Shown: positions 52,772 through 61,703, numbered from the stretch's first letter. The stretch is 64,000 nucleotides of DNA from Bin87 sp965204905 (GCA_965204905.1 OZ242042.1:992001-1056000); one strand, 5' to 3'. Made by a program: numbers and translations. Notes: a model not told the origin generated them from the letters alone.

Positions 52772-54148
52772 TTACTCCGTGGGTTCTTCCGCGGCACCGG
52801 CGCCTGGTTCGCGAACGTCGATCTTCCCGGTGACGGCGGCGGTGATGAGCGCGGTTCGGTATTCATTGAGCCGCTCGATGGCGGTAGCAGCTCGCTCTGA
52901 GAGAGTGTCGATGCGGGCTGTTTTCTGGTCAAGGTATTGAGCGATGGCGCGCTGCTCGACGCTTGGCGGCACCGTAATGGAGAGCTCGCCGATTTGTGAA
53001 GCGTTGATGGCTGGGTAGCTGACGCCGTTGGAATTGGCTACGACTTCTTCGATGAAGCGGTGCTCTCTGAGTGCCCAAGAACAGTAGCCGCTGTCGATGT
53101 CGCGTGGTCTGATGACTGCGAAACCGGTAGACACGACCATTTCAGGCGGGGGATTTTGCACTGGGGCTACTGCTCGTAGGTATGTTCTCACGGTCGAAAC
53201 GATCGTGTCACCGTCTTGGACCAATCTCCTTGCTCGGCTGGGCGCGTCTTCTAAAACCATCTCTTCGGTAGCGGTCATACCTTTTGATGGGCTGATTGAG
53301 CCGATGTCAACGTACAGGATTTCGCGAAGTGGATCCTCGCTTTCAGCTACGACATCGTCGTTGGTGGTGGCGATGTATTTCAACCTTTTGGTGTCCCAGC
53401 GCTCTGGTACGTCACCGATCCAGTCATTGCCAGAAAACTTCATGCGGGGCTCCGGGTCCAGTCCAGCATCGCGCGCCGCGTCCGCTGGCAGCCCCTTGGT
53501 GACAGCCCGTGTGATCACGGCGTTGCGGTATTCCGCGAGGCGTTCGATTTGCATTTGGTGCTTGGCAATCAGCTGGTCAATCCGTGCCGTTTCGCGGTCA
53601 AGGAAGGCGGCAATGGCGGATTGTTCATCGAGGGGCGGTAGTGGGATTACCAGATCCTTGAGTTCACTGCTGTAGATGTGCATCACGGTGACGCCGCGGC
53701 CCATGAGCGCTTTCTGGTAGATGCTGGTCAAGCAATCGGCTGCATAGCCGAGGAAGGTCGCGTCGGACTTGATGGTAGGGCGCAGTAAGATCACGTCGCC
53801 GCCGCAGTATGCTGGCTCTTTGATCAGATTGGCAGCTGACTTGCCGATTTCCTCAATGGTTTCACCAGAGCCGGCGAAAAGGATGTCGCCGTATTGCATC
53901 TGGGTGTAATTGGACAGGCTGTCTTTGCTGATGCCCGAGCGCGTCTCCCGGATGAGGTATTGATGCTGGGTGTAGAGGTCCCCGTACCTGACGCAGGGAA
54001 TGCCGTCCGCTACTTCGTCTTCTTTCGTGCCACCGCTTCCTTTGAAGAATTTTCCGAGACGCCCAAGCGTTGATGTCTGCCAGTGGGCTGGTATCTCCTC
54101 AAGACATTCTGCTCTTGATTTGATGTAGTGCGGGTATCGCTGCCTCAT
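52772..54148 (-). CDS. hsdS: Type I restriction specificity subunit S
   Basis: 458 aa with the classic two-half layout. Each half has a target-recognition domain followed by a conserved helix: IPAHWQTSTLGRLGKFFKG starts the first, which ends with PPLDEQSAIAAFLDRETARI and LIAKHQMQIERLAEYRNAVI; DVPERWDTKRLKYIATTNDD starts the second, which ends with PSVEQRAIAQYLDQKTARID and ERLNEYRTALITAAVTGKI. The two halves should recognise a split DNA target. The start overlaps the hsdM stop by 4 bp (ATGA). Length and organisation are normal; no frameshift or recombination hotspot is visible between the halves. Confidence 0.9.
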   Translation of the reverse strand: MRQRYPHYIKSRAECLEEIPAHWQTSTLGRLGKFFKGSGGTKEDEVADGIPCVRYGDLYTQHQYLIRETRSGISKDSLSNYTQMQYGDILFAGSGETIEEIGKSAANLIKEPAYCGGDVILLRPTIKSDATFLGYAADCLTSIYQKALMGRGVTVMHIYSSELKDLVIPLPPLDEQSAIAAFLDRETARIDQLIAKHQMQIERLAEYRNAVITRAVTKGLPADAARDAGLDPEPRMKFSGNDWIGDVPERWDTKRLKYIATTNDDVVAESEDPLREILYVDIGSISPSKGMTATEEMVLEDAPSRARRLVQDGDTIVSTVRTYLRAVAPVQNPPPEMVVSTGFAVIRPRDIDSGYCSWALREHRFIEEVVANSNGVSYPAINASQIGELSITVPPSVEQRAIAQYLDQKTARIDTLSERAATAIERLNEYRTALITAAVTGKIDVREPGAGAAEEPTE

Positions 54149-56250
54149 GCTGTGACCTCCGACATGAGGTCGGCGATCTCGTTTTCCAGCGTTCGTAGCC
54201 CTGATTCGATTTCTTCGAGCGGCCTCGGTGGCTCGTACACGTAGAACTGGCGGTTGAGTAGCACTTCGTACCCGACTTTCGTCTTGCTGTGGTCAAGCCA
54301 AGCGTCTGGCGCGTGGGGGATAACCTCGCGCGCCATGTAGCTTTCCAGGATCTCCTTGAGCGGCACCGTTTCGGTGTCGCGTAGCTCCGGGTCTGGCTGG
54401 ATGTTGCCGCTGTCGTCCATGCACTCCGCGGCCTGGGGGTCGCGCTCGCCCAGTGCCGACAGGATTGCGGTGCGTTCGCTTTTGGTGAGCTTCACCTTCT
54501 TGGTCTTAGCAGCGGCGCTCAGCGTCGTCTGAAACTCAGCTGGGTCTAGGAAGGTTCTACAGTCGGTTTCCTCTCCGACTGCGTTCAGCAGGATTCTGAT
54601 GGCGTCCTGTTTGGCCTTGCCTTTTTCAATGGCTTCCTCTCGTTGGGCGCCGTTCGCCTTTTTGCTTTGGGCCAAGTTCTGGAACGCCCTCTCTTCATCC
54701 AATTTGCCGATGCGTTCCGGCGTGGCTGCAAAGTTGAGGCGTAGCGGCCGCTCCACGGTGACCTTGCGGTAGCCGAAGTCATCGTTGTCGAAGACCCTGC
54801 TGACTACTCGCGCCCTGGTGCGGGGTAGGTGGGTCACGGGGTCTTCGTCGGTGACGTTGCGGGTCTCGCCGTCCTGGAAGCTGCCGTGGATACGGGTGAT
54901 GTCGTCGATTTGCGCCGGCGACAGCTCGTTGCGCTTGTTGCCGAGGCTCTTCTGCATCTTGACGTACATTTGCCGTGCGTCAATGAGTTGGATCTTGCCA
55001 GCGCGGTGGGTCTCCTTGCGGTTCGTGAGGACCCAGACGTAGGTGGCGATGCCGGTGTTGTAGAAGAGCTGGTCAGGCAGGGCCACGATGGCTTCCAGCC
55101 AGTCGTTTTCGATGATCCAGCGGCGTATTTCGCTTTCGCCGCTACCGGCGTCTCCGGTAAATAGCGGCGAGCCGTTGAACACGATGGCGATGCGGCTACC
55201 GCCTTGTTCGTCTATTACTGGGCGCATCTTGGACAGCATGTGCTGGATAAAGAGCAGCGAGCCATCGTTGATGCGAGGCAGGCCGGCGCCGAACCTACCG
55301 TTGTGTCCGAGCGTGTTGTGCTCGCGCCTGATCACGTCCTGTTGGTTTTTCCACTCGACGCCGAAGGGCGGGTTCGCCAGCATATAGTCGAACGTGTGCC
55401 GCTGTCCGTCGTCGCGGACGTGGTAGGCATCCTGGGTGAAGGAATCTCCCAGGACTATGCGTTCGGCGCCTTCGCCTTTGATCAGGATGTCCGATTTACA
55501 GATGGCCCACGATTCGTCGTTGTAGTCCTGCCCGAACAGGATGGGCTGGATGGCGCTGTTGTGCTCTCTGAGGAACTCGTCGGCCACTGACAGCATACCC
55601 CCGGTGCCGCAGGCTGGGTCATAGATGGTCTTCACCGTGCCCGCCTTGTTCAGGTCAGTTTCGGGGGAGAGGAGCAGGTTGACCATCAGCCGAATCACTT
55701 CGCGGGGCGTGAAATGCTCTCCGGCTTCTTCGTTGGCCTGTTCAGCTCCGATCCGGATCAGTTCCTCAAAGACGTAGCCCATCTGGGTGTTGTCCACGGT
55801 CTGTGGAGACAGGTCCACACGGGAAAACTCGGCGACTACGTTGTACAGAAGGTTCTTTTCGGCCATTCGCTGAATGTGAACGCTGAACCCGAATTTTTCG
55901 ATGATGTCACGAACGTCGGACGAGAAGCCGTTGATGTACGCTTGCAGGTTTTGCGCCAGGTTATTGGGGTCGTTGAGCAGCGTCGTGAAGTCGAAGGGCG
56001 ACGGGTTGTAGAAGCTCCGGCCTGCGGTGTTGAGCAGTAAGGTGTGCCTGACTTGATCGGACAGGTGCGCGCTGGTTTCGTGGGCGTTTCTGACGGACGC
56101 TCTGGTATCTTCCATCACGGAGTCAAAGCGGCGCAGCACGGTGAGCGGCAGGATCACTTGGCGGTATTCGTTGCGCTTGTAGGCGCCTCTGAGGATGTTG
56201 CAAATTCGCCAGATGAATCCGGCGAGTTCTTGGTGGGTTCGGGCGTTCAT
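54145..56250 (-). CDS. hsdM: Type I DNA methyltransferase subunit M
   Basis: 701 aa from the ATG at 56250 (MNARTHQELAG), with GGAG 5 bases upstream; a longer frame to 56307 lacks a site. HsdM N-terminal helices come first (IWRICNILRGAYKRNEYRQV). GEHFTPREVIRLMVNLLL and TIYDPACGTGGMLSVADEFL at about 195-225 form the SAM-binding site, and YMLANPPFGVEWKNQQDVIR near 290 holds the catalytic NPPF of an N6-adenine methylase. The C-terminal 250 residues are charged and longer than in minimal HsdM proteins, including ANGAQREEAIEKGKAKQDAI and an LTKSERTAILSALGERD stretch, ending in YEPPRPLEEIESGLRTLENE. First gene of hsdM-hsdS-hsdR-SIR2, in divergent orientation to the SMP-like gene. Confidence 0.9.
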   Translation of the reverse strand: MNARTHQELAGFIWRICNILRGAYKRNEYRQVILPLTVLRRFDSVMEDTRASVRNAHETSAHLSDQVRHTLLLNTAGRSFYNPSPFDFTTLLNDPNNLAQNLQAYINGFSSDVRDIIEKFGFSVHIQRMAEKNLLYNVVAEFSRVDLSPQTVDNTQMGYVFEELIRIGAEQANEEAGEHFTPREVIRLMVNLLLSPETDLNKAGTVKTIYDPACGTGGMLSVADEFLREHNSAIQPILFGQDYNDESWAICKSDILIKGEGAERIVLGDSFTQDAYHVRDDGQRHTFDYMLANPPFGVEWKNQQDVIRREHNTLGHNGRFGAGLPRINDGSLLFIQHMLSKMRPVIDEQGGSRIAIVFNGSPLFTGDAGSGESEIRRWIIENDWLEAIVALPDQLFYNTGIATYVWVLTNRKETHRAGKIQLIDARQMYVKMQKSLGNKRNELSPAQIDDITRIHGSFQDGETRNVTDEDPVTHLPRTRARVVSRVFDNDDFGYRKVTVERPLRLNFAATPERIGKLDEERAFQNLAQSKKANGAQREEAIEKGKAKQDAIRILLNAVGEETDCRTFLDPAEFQTTLSAAAKTKKVKLTKSERTAILSALGERDPQAAECMDDSGNIQPDPELRDTETVPLKEILESYMAREVIPHAPDAWLDHSKTKVGYEVLLNRQFYVYEPPRPLEEIESGLRTLENEIADLMSEVTA

Positions 56251-56443
56251 GGATGCTCCGTTCTGGGGATGGCTTTTCAATGGGGAGAGCCCGTTGGATT
56301 TTAGCAAACGGCTACGTGGGCTGCTCGATTCCCATGGGTTGGAAATTATTGTCCGGTTTTCTGGTGCTGCGTCAGGGCGCGGTCGGAGTACCTTGAATCA
56401 AGGAGCCCGACTGTGTTCATTCACTATTAACAGGAGGTACATC
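56251..56443. promoter_or_regulatory. Divergent promoter region, hsdM operon and SMP-like gene
   Basis: 193 bp. A small palindrome CCTTGA-A-TCAAGG (56391-56403) lies in the middle and could be an operator. Promoter boxes could not be fixed with confidence on either strand. Confidence 0.4.
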
Positions 56444-56581
56444 ATGGCAAAGTCAAAAGGAATGACGGGTAAGGCGGCGTCGCGCATCCAGTCCGCTGGG
56501 GCGAAGCGCGGCGGCGGGAAGGTTTCGAAGGGAAGCTTTGCTTCACGTGCCCAGCGTGCGTCCGCAAAGAAGGTTTCTTGA
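56444..56581 (+). CDS. SMP-like small basic protein
   Basis: 45 aa (MAKSKGMTGK AASRIQSAGA, then KRGGGKVSKG SFASRAQRAS). AGGAGG lies 6 bases before the ATG. The pattern MxKxKGMTxxAASRIQSxxAK, then G, then SFxSRAQxAAAK, is that of the short bacterial proteins annotated as related to plant seed maturation protein (SMP). They are small, basic and probably disordered; their function in bacteria is unknown. It is divergent from hsdM and followed 190 bp later by the HTH-TPR gene. An alternative in-frame start far upstream is not credible. Confidence 0.8.
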   Translation: MAKSKGMTGKAASRIQSAGAKRGGGKVSKGSFASRAQRASAKKVS

Positions 56582-56773
56582 AGTCCAGTAGAGGGTAGCG
56601 ACGCTCTCGTGCGGTTTCCGTTGCTGGGTCTCCATCGGGGTAACCGTTTGGTCGACCGTGACCGGTGGTCCCAGCAAAGGTCGCGCAGTGCGGGGTGTCG
56701 GTGGCAAAATCACGTCCGGCGGTCGGTGCTGAGGGCTCTCGCCGGCTGCCGAACGCGTTTGTGAGGGACAAAC

Positions 56774-58561
56774 ATGAGCAAGAAATCTAAACGCGGCCGC
56801 CAAGCGGTGGCTGCAGGTCCATACAGCGGCCAGATTCTGGGTGCCGTGGTTAGTGCGCTTGATGTCGGCGAGGGAGTGCTGGCCGACAGGACCGCAAAGC
56901 GAATGTTCGCGGGACGTTCGGTGAGCGAGTACAGCCGGAAGGAAAGGCTGGTCGCTTTGGCGCAGGTGTTGGTTGACCTGGGGATTGTTCTGGACGTGGA
57001 TGACCGATTGCGGAACGGAAAGTTCCGTGACGATCTAACGACTGCCGACATCGTGGGGGACGTCATTGGCGTGGCGTGCCAAATTTGGGACCGGCTGATG
57101 GAACACGCTCAGACCCGGAGCGCGGCGGTCGCTGACTTTAGCGGAGCTGGCAGGCGGTATCTGCGATTGGCGACCGTCGACGTGGCGTTGCGTATGGTGG
57201 GATTCGCTCGTTTCGGCCGTTTGGAGCTGCCGGAGCCATGCGTGCCGGTATGGGCTCAGCCCAAAGGCGCTGGTGAGATTCTGCGCGGTCTGCAGCGGGA
57301 GCTTGGCGTTACTCGGGATCAGCTGGCGGCCCGGCTTGAAGTGCCGCCCACGACGTTGGACAACTGGTTGGACGGTACGGTCATTCCTGGACGGAACCAT
57401 TTGGCGGCGCTTGCTCGAGAGCTGTCGCGTAGTGGGCCGGTCGATGCCGAGGATCTCGAACGGGATCTGACTCGGCAATTCGCGTTGGTGAGATTGGCGG
57501 AAGCAGTGGCGGCCGTCGTGAGTTGGGAAGCGGTTGGCGAAGATGTCAAAACGGCGTTTCAGCTTGCGAGACTGATGCAAGAAGTGGATGGACTTTCGGC
57601 CGCAATCGGAGAGCTTGCCAGTTTTGTGGAATTGTTTCGGGAACCTGGTGATACAGATGTGTCTTCCGACTTGGTGGAAGACCTCGTGCCATTGATGTTG
57701 CTGATGATTGGTTCTTTTGCGCCTTTCGCGCCGGGTCTGCTTCGGCCGTTGGCCGACCGACGGGAGCTGCGTGGTTGGTCGGAAGACCTCCGCGCGGCTG
57801 TGTTGCCTCTTGATATGCGGGTGGAGTTCATAGCTGGTCGCCATTCTGGGGGTCGAGCGACTGCTGGCTTGGCACAGGATTACTTCGACGTGGTGGGGGA
57901 GGCGGGTGCTGAATATCTCGAGGCAGCGGAGGCCATCCGCCGGGCGCAGGAACATGAGGTCCAGGAACTGTTCTCTACTGCGGCGGCGGACCGGGTGCAG
58001 CATCCGTTGGTTTATTTGTGGCGTGAGATTGATTTCGGGCGTCGTTTCGTTCGCCGGTTTCCGAACAACGCAGAGGCGCACTACCAGTTGGGATCCTTGT
58101 TGGGCCGTATAGGTCGGACATTGAGAGACCGTGGCCTCATCGACGAAGGCATAATGGAGTGCAAGGTGGCTGCTGGTTTGGAACCCAGATGGGATGCCCC
58201 TGCCGTGGAACCCGGCATCATTCTTTGTAACCTGGAGGATTGGGACAGCGCGCTAAATGAATTAGCGGCGGCAGCGAGATCGCTGCCAACCGTTACACCA
58301 CACCTGCGAAACGTCAGGGGTTACGCGCTCATGAATGCTGGCCGTCTTGAGGAGTCATTGGTGGATTACCTAGCGGTCGTCGAAGTGAGGCCGGATTTCG
58401 CGACTGCTTGGGGTTATGCGGCGCACTGTGCATTCAGCTTGGGGAACCCAACCGATGGCCTGCGGTACGCGAAGCGTGCGCGGTCGTTGGGCGACCCGAC
58501 TGCGTACGCGGCTTGGGACAGTGGCGCGTACGGCCAGAGACGAAAACGTCGGTCGCCTTGA
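56774..58561 (+). CDS. HTH-TPR protein
   Basis: 595 aa with GAGGGAC before the ATG. Residues 1-15 are basic. Residues 20-155 are helical and unassigned. A helix-turn-helix of the XRE/Cro kind spans about 165-222: ILRGLQRELGVTRDQLAARL, then PPTTLDNWLDGTVIPGRNHL, AALARELSRS. A long helical middle follows (VDAEDLERDLTRQFALVRLA, LPLDMRVEFIAGRHSGGRAT). From about 415 to 580 the chain is TPR-like: NNAEAHYQLGSLLGRIGRTL, GIILCNLEDWDSALNELAAA, RNVRGYALMNAGRLEESLVD. The combination suggests a DNA-binding sensor whose TPR part binds a protein or peptide. It is next to the type I RM/SIR2 operon but on the other strand. Whether it regulates that operon is unknown. No signal peptide or membrane segment. 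Confidence 0.7.
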   Translation: MSKKSKRGRQAVAAGPYSGQILGAVVSALDVGEGVLADRTAKRMFAGRSVSEYSRKERLVALAQVLVDLGIVLDVDDRLRNGKFRDDLTTADIVGDVIGVACQIWDRLMEHAQTRSAAVADFSGAGRRYLRLATVDVALRMVGFARFGRLELPEPCVPVWAQPKGAGEILRGLQRELGVTRDQLAARLEVPPTTLDNWLDGTVIPGRNHLAALARELSRSGPVDAEDLERDLTRQFALVRLAEAVAAVVSWEAVGEDVKTAFQLARLMQEVDGLSAAIGELASFVELFREPGDTDVSSDLVEDLVPLMLLMIGSFAPFAPGLLRPLADRRELRGWSEDLRAAVLPLDMRVEFIAGRHSGGRATAGLAQDYFDVVGEAGAEYLEAAEAIRRAQEHEVQELFSTAAADRVQHPLVYLWREIDFGRRFVRRFPNNAEAHYQLGSLLGRIGRTLRDRGLIDEGIMECKVAAGLEPRWDAPAVEPGIILCNLEDWDSALNELAAAARSLPTVTPHLRNVRGYALMNAGRLEESLVDYLAVVEVRPDFATAWGYAAHCAFSLGNPTDGLRYAKRARSLGDPTAYAAWDSGAYGQRRKRRSP

Positions 58562-58739
58562 CGAGTTCGCAGCACTGGGCGTCGGGTAGTTTGCTGGTAA
58601 CGGGCCGTTTTGCAAAGGGATCCGATAATGCCCAGGATAGCCAGTTCGAATATCTGGTCGTAGACTGACCGGGCGAGTGAAATCAGCCGCCCCCTCTACT
58701 GTTGGTTAGAGGAAGCGATATTGCCGGCAAGGAGGAAAT

Positions 58740-58922
58740 ATGCCGAAGGTTAGTGGCGAGGCTCTTGCTGAGGTTCGAGTTGCTTTGCGCGAGTACGAAC
58801 AGGCGCTGATTGCTTCTGGTATGAGGGAGAAGGCACGGGCAACTGCTTACGGTGATGTGGAGCGTTTTGTTCGTTGGCTGGATGATGATTACGAACCGAT
58901 GTCGCGGGGTCGCCGGCGTTGA
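58740..58922 (+). CDS. Small SAM-like (core-binding-like) protein
   Basis: 60 aa with AAGGAGG 5-6 bases before the ATG. EVRVALREYEQALIASGMRE, then KARATAYGDVERFVRWLDDD, reads like a two-helix unit of the N-terminal core-binding (SAM-like) domain of tyrosine recombinases, but no catalytic domain follows. It ends in SRGRRR. It may be a free-standing DNA-binding protein. The next small gene starts 70 bp later. Confidence 0.6.
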   Translation: MPKVSGEALAEVRVALREYEQALIASGMREKARATAYGDVERFVRWLDDDYEPMSRGRRR

Positions 58923-58992
58923 TCTCAGGATGTGTAGACTACTGTTGCAGGTGCCTCACCTCCGGCGACGGTTACGCGCTGGAGGCTTTGTC

Positions 58993-59172
58993 GTGGCTAC
59001 CCAGTTTCGGGGCCACTGGCTGCGGGGCCTGATTACCCTGGCCGTAGTTATCGCGATGTTGGCCGCAATCGGCTCAGTCATGGCGGGAGCAGCAAATTTG
59101 CACGTTCCGGCAGGGATCTTGGCGTTCGTGACTGGATTGCTTTGGCTCGTCATTGTGAAACAACTACTGTAA
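58993..59172 (+). CDS. Small 2-TM membrane protein
   Basis: 59 aa from the GTG at 58993, which has GGAGG 7-8 bases upstream; an ATG at 58930 in the same frame has no site. Two membrane segments are obvious: LITLAVVIAMLAAIGSVMAG and AGILAFVTGLLWLVIVKQLL. The N-terminus is basic (ATQFRGHWLRG). No family is recognised. It follows the 60-aa gene and precedes two hairpins, the second terminator-like. Confidence 0.55.
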   Translation: MATQFRGHWLRGLITLAVVIAMLAAIGSVMAGAANLHVPAGILAFVTGLLWLVIVKQLL

Positions 59173-59259
59173 ACTGGGGGTCGGCGATGCCGACCTTGAC
59201 GCGGCGAACGCCGAACCGTTACCTGCGTAAATGTATCCGGCAACTCGGACCACCTGGAG

Positions 59260-59286
59260 GGGCAGGTCTCACGCCTGCCCATTTTC
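59260..59286 (+). terminator. Terminator-like hairpin
   Basis: GGGCAGG, 7-base loop, CCTGCCC, then ATTTTC. About 88 bp after the 2-TM gene and 30 bp before the next start codon. A second hairpin without T-run, GGTCGGC-gat-GCCGACC, is at 59179-59195. Confidence 0.6.
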
Positions 59287-59315
59287 ACGAAAAGATATGC
59301 GAGGAGGATTTTGCT

Positions 59316-59945
59316 ATGAGCATTACCATTTTGGGAATGGACCTCGAGGAAATGTCCAACGTTTCCATTGAGATTCAGGAACGGGTCCAAGTATCGGCCC
59401 CTGCAAGCCAGGAGTGGAGCGCTGTTTTTCGGCAGGAGTGCGCCCGACTGGGATTGAATGGCGCTTCGACTGGCTGGCATATAGCAGAGGACATGGGGGA
59501 TGTATTTTTTGTTGCTTTCAAGAGACGTATTCCGTTGGCTTCGGATAACGGGATAGACGGGCTCAACGGTTTGATGAGCAAGGTTCGATCAGCCGTGGAA
59601 GCCACGAACGCTGGTTTAGTAATGGGAGGTGTGGAAATCATCGGCGCAGAGTTGGCGCCGAGCAGCGAAGCGGTATTAACTGCTGACCTAGTAATTGAAG
59701 TTGTGGCCGACTCGATGGATGAATTCGAGGGTTGGGTTCGTCTAATGGCCAGACGGATCATTGGGGAAGGGGTATCTGAAAAAGTCGGCTGGATGGAGAA
59801 GTTCGAAGGTAACCGTGTCCGGCATTTTTTGACAATCGGGGCGGTTCCTTTTCGTTATCAGAGTGGTCGTTTGGAAGGCGACCGGGGATTCATCCAGACG
59901 TTGAGGCGGTTTAGTGCTGAATTGAGCGAGTCACCACCAGGATGA
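59316..59945 (+). CDS. Unknown alpha/beta protein
   Basis: 209 aa. GAGGAGG lies 7-8 bases before the ATG at 59316; the frame is open further upstream but without a site. The protein alternates acidic helices and strands: SITILGMDLEEMSNVSIEIQ, RVQVSAPASQEWSAVFRQEC, DVFFVAFKRRIPLASDNGID, LVMGGVEIIGAELAPSSEAV, then DEFEGWVRLMARRIIGEGVS. There is no catalytic signature, membrane segment or signal peptide, and I do not recognise the family. It could be an immunity or regulatory protein of the accessory region; nothing in the sequence decides this. A terminator-like hairpin upstream suggests its own promoter. Confidence 0.6.
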   Translation: MSITILGMDLEEMSNVSIEIQERVQVSAPASQEWSAVFRQECARLGLNGASTGWHIAEDMGDVFFVAFKRRIPLASDNGIDGLNGLMSKVRSAVEATNAGLVMGGVEIIGAELAPSSEAVLTADLVIEVVADSMDEFEGWVRLMARRIIGEGVSEKVGWMEKFEGNRVRHFLTIGAVPFRYQSGRLEGDRGFIQTLRRFSAELSESPPG

Positions 59946-60512
59946 ATGTTTACCCCGAATCCACCGATGCGACGCGGTGTTGCCGGTCAGGTGAGGGATG
60001 TGAGGCCAGAAAAAGGTTGCTAGGCCGTATGGTTGCCGTCGTAATAGACGACGGGTGGCGTCCGCCACGGCAAAGGGATGTGGCGTGCTGAGGTAGCGGC
60101 GCCGGGTGCGATTTTCAGCGCAGATTTCCAGCGGAGACCGTCAGGTGCCCAGCATCGGCGCTGATCGGCTAGGCATTGGGTGTGGTAGACAGGTGAAAGG
60201 CCGGGGGCGGCGTCAGGGAGGTAGTTGCAGTGCGCGAAATCGGGCCAGGGCACTGCTGAACTGGCTTTGCCAAGGCCAGCCCCGGGGGATATGCAGGGTG
60301 TGGTGTCGGGTCTTGTGGGTGATGTGTCCAGCAAGACGGAAGAAGAGTAGACGGCTGGTTTTGCCGGTCGCCATCGGCTCCACCTGCCCGGCGTGCCGGG
60401 TCTAGTGGGTCATCTGCGAGTCCCGCGGTGAGGCTCTGTCCCGCGTCAACTAGATTTGCCGAATTGCCGTCGATTAGTTTTGCCGGTTCACCCCCTCTGA
60501 CTGGCCCCGCTG
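59946..60512. other. Intergenic stretch beside an IS21 remnant
   Basis: About 570 bp without a credible gene. TTTGCCG-type words (near 60361, 60451 and 60478) cluster at the right side and resemble the short repeated sites at the ends of IS21-type elements. Everything else is unremarkable GC-rich sequence. Confidence 0.5.
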
Positions 60513-60793
60513 CTAGGCGGCATCAGTCCGATGGCTGGGGACGTCGAATTCCGGGATGACGGCGTAGTGCACTACCCGGTCAATCGCCGCGGCGGTGGCC
60601 AGGGGGATGACGAAGATGCGCTCCCACTCTGGGAAGGCCAGGTTGGACGTGATACTCAGCGACCTGCGTTCGTGGCGTTCCGCAATGAGGGTGAAGAGGA
60701 CCTTGGACTCCTCGTTGCCTTGGGGCAGGTAGCCCAAGTCGTCCAGAAGCAGGAAGTCGGTGTTGTCCAGCTTGCTGGTGCTTGCAGCAATCG
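60513..60793 (-). pseudogene. istB: C-terminal fragment of an IS21 IstB helper ATPase
   Basis: About 85 codons matching the end of IstB: LLLDDLGYLPQGNEESKVLF (Walker B region), TLIAERHERRSLSITSNLAF, PEWERIFVIPLATAAAIDRV and YAVIPEFDVPSHRT. The N-terminal half with the Walker A P-loop is missing, as is the istA transposase. The break is immediately downstream of the stop of the SWIM gene, so an IS21 relic abuts that operon. Confidence 0.8.
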
Positions 60794-61660
60794 TCAGGCA
60801 TTTTGCCGCTCTGACTCAAGGTCTTTTCCGAGGGGAATGTCCACGGCCTTCCGGGATGCGTCCTGGTAGATTGTTCGGAGCGCTGGAATGAGTTCCAGCT
60901 CGCTCTGCCAGAATGGGAAACGGCCCAATTGCTGGGGCAGGGCGGCGTGCAATTCGGGTGCCGTGATTGCGCCTAGGTCCGCGCCGGCCAACGCGGGCAA
61001 CGGGTTGGCCCAGAACACATCGTGGTCTTCCGGCAGTGGCTCGGGCGCCAGCGGCGGCCCTTCGATGGTCTGGGCCGAATAGCGAAACTCCTCGCCCAGC
61101 AGGTCCTCGCGGTCCATGCCCCGCATACGGAAGATGAGGAACGGGTCGCGGTCGAACTCCTCGCCCAGCAGCAGGTAGACGGCGGCGACGTGCTTGCAGA
61201 GGTTTGCCCAGTCGGGGCACGAGCAGTCGATTTCGAGGTCATCGCCCGTTGTGGGGAACATCGACAGCCCGACGGCTTTGAAGGTGTCCTCGATGTTTTC
61301 CGGCATCCGGCCGGCCAGAAGGCTGGCGGCGATGACCGGCTGTTCGGCGAACGCCTGGCGCAACCGCTCCCAGTCGTTTGCGTCGATGGTCTTGACGCTG
61401 ATTGCCACGTCGTAGGGCCGGTTGCGGCTGCCCTGCACCTCGGCTTCCACGATGCCGTTCCGGATGTTAATGGAAACGACCTGGCCGCGGCGGGCGTAGG
61501 AACGCCCACGTCTGAGCCGTGCGCCGATGTTGAACTGGTTGAGTGTTTCCATCCAGCGCTTGGCCCACCAGGTGGAGCCGAAGTCGCCCCGACGGGATGC
61601 GGCCCTGATGCCGCCCTTCACGTCGATGGGACGGGAGTATTCGTGGTCGTGGTAGGTCAT
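60794..61660 (-). CDS. SWIM zinc-finger protein, partner of the SNF2 helicase
   Basis: 288 aa from the ATG at 61660 (MTYHDHEYSR). STWWAKRWMETLNQFNIGAR, then LRRGRSYARRGQVVSINIRN, is the typical opening of SWIM proteins that accompany SNF2 helicases. The SWIM motif itself is CSCPDWANLCKHVAAVYLLL at about residues 144-163, with the CxCx(n)CxH zinc ligands. The C-terminal part is acidic and unassigned (EPLPEDHDVFWANPLPAL). The family pairs with SNF2 helicases in many bacteria; the zinc finger is expected to bind DNA or protein. It starts 43 bp after the helicase stop on the same strand, so the two form one operon. The gene appears complete up to an IS21 fragment that begins at its stop. Confidence 0.85.
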   Translation of the reverse strand: MTYHDHEYSRPIDVKGGIRAASRRGDFGSTWWAKRWMETLNQFNIGARLRRGRSYARRGQVVSINIRNGIVEAEVQGSRNRPYDVAISVKTIDANDWERLRQAFAEQPVIAASLLAGRMPENIEDTFKAVGLSMFPTTGDDLEIDCSCPDWANLCKHVAAVYLLLGEEFDRDPFLIFRMRGMDREDLLGEEFRYSAQTIEGPPLAPEPLPEDHDVFWANPLPALAGADLGAITAPELHAALPQQLGRFPFWQSELELIPALRTIYQDASRKAVDIPLGKDLESERQNA

Positions 61661-61703
61661 TGAGAACGCCTTTCCGTTGTTGTCGATTTGGCTGGCCGTG
61701 TAT

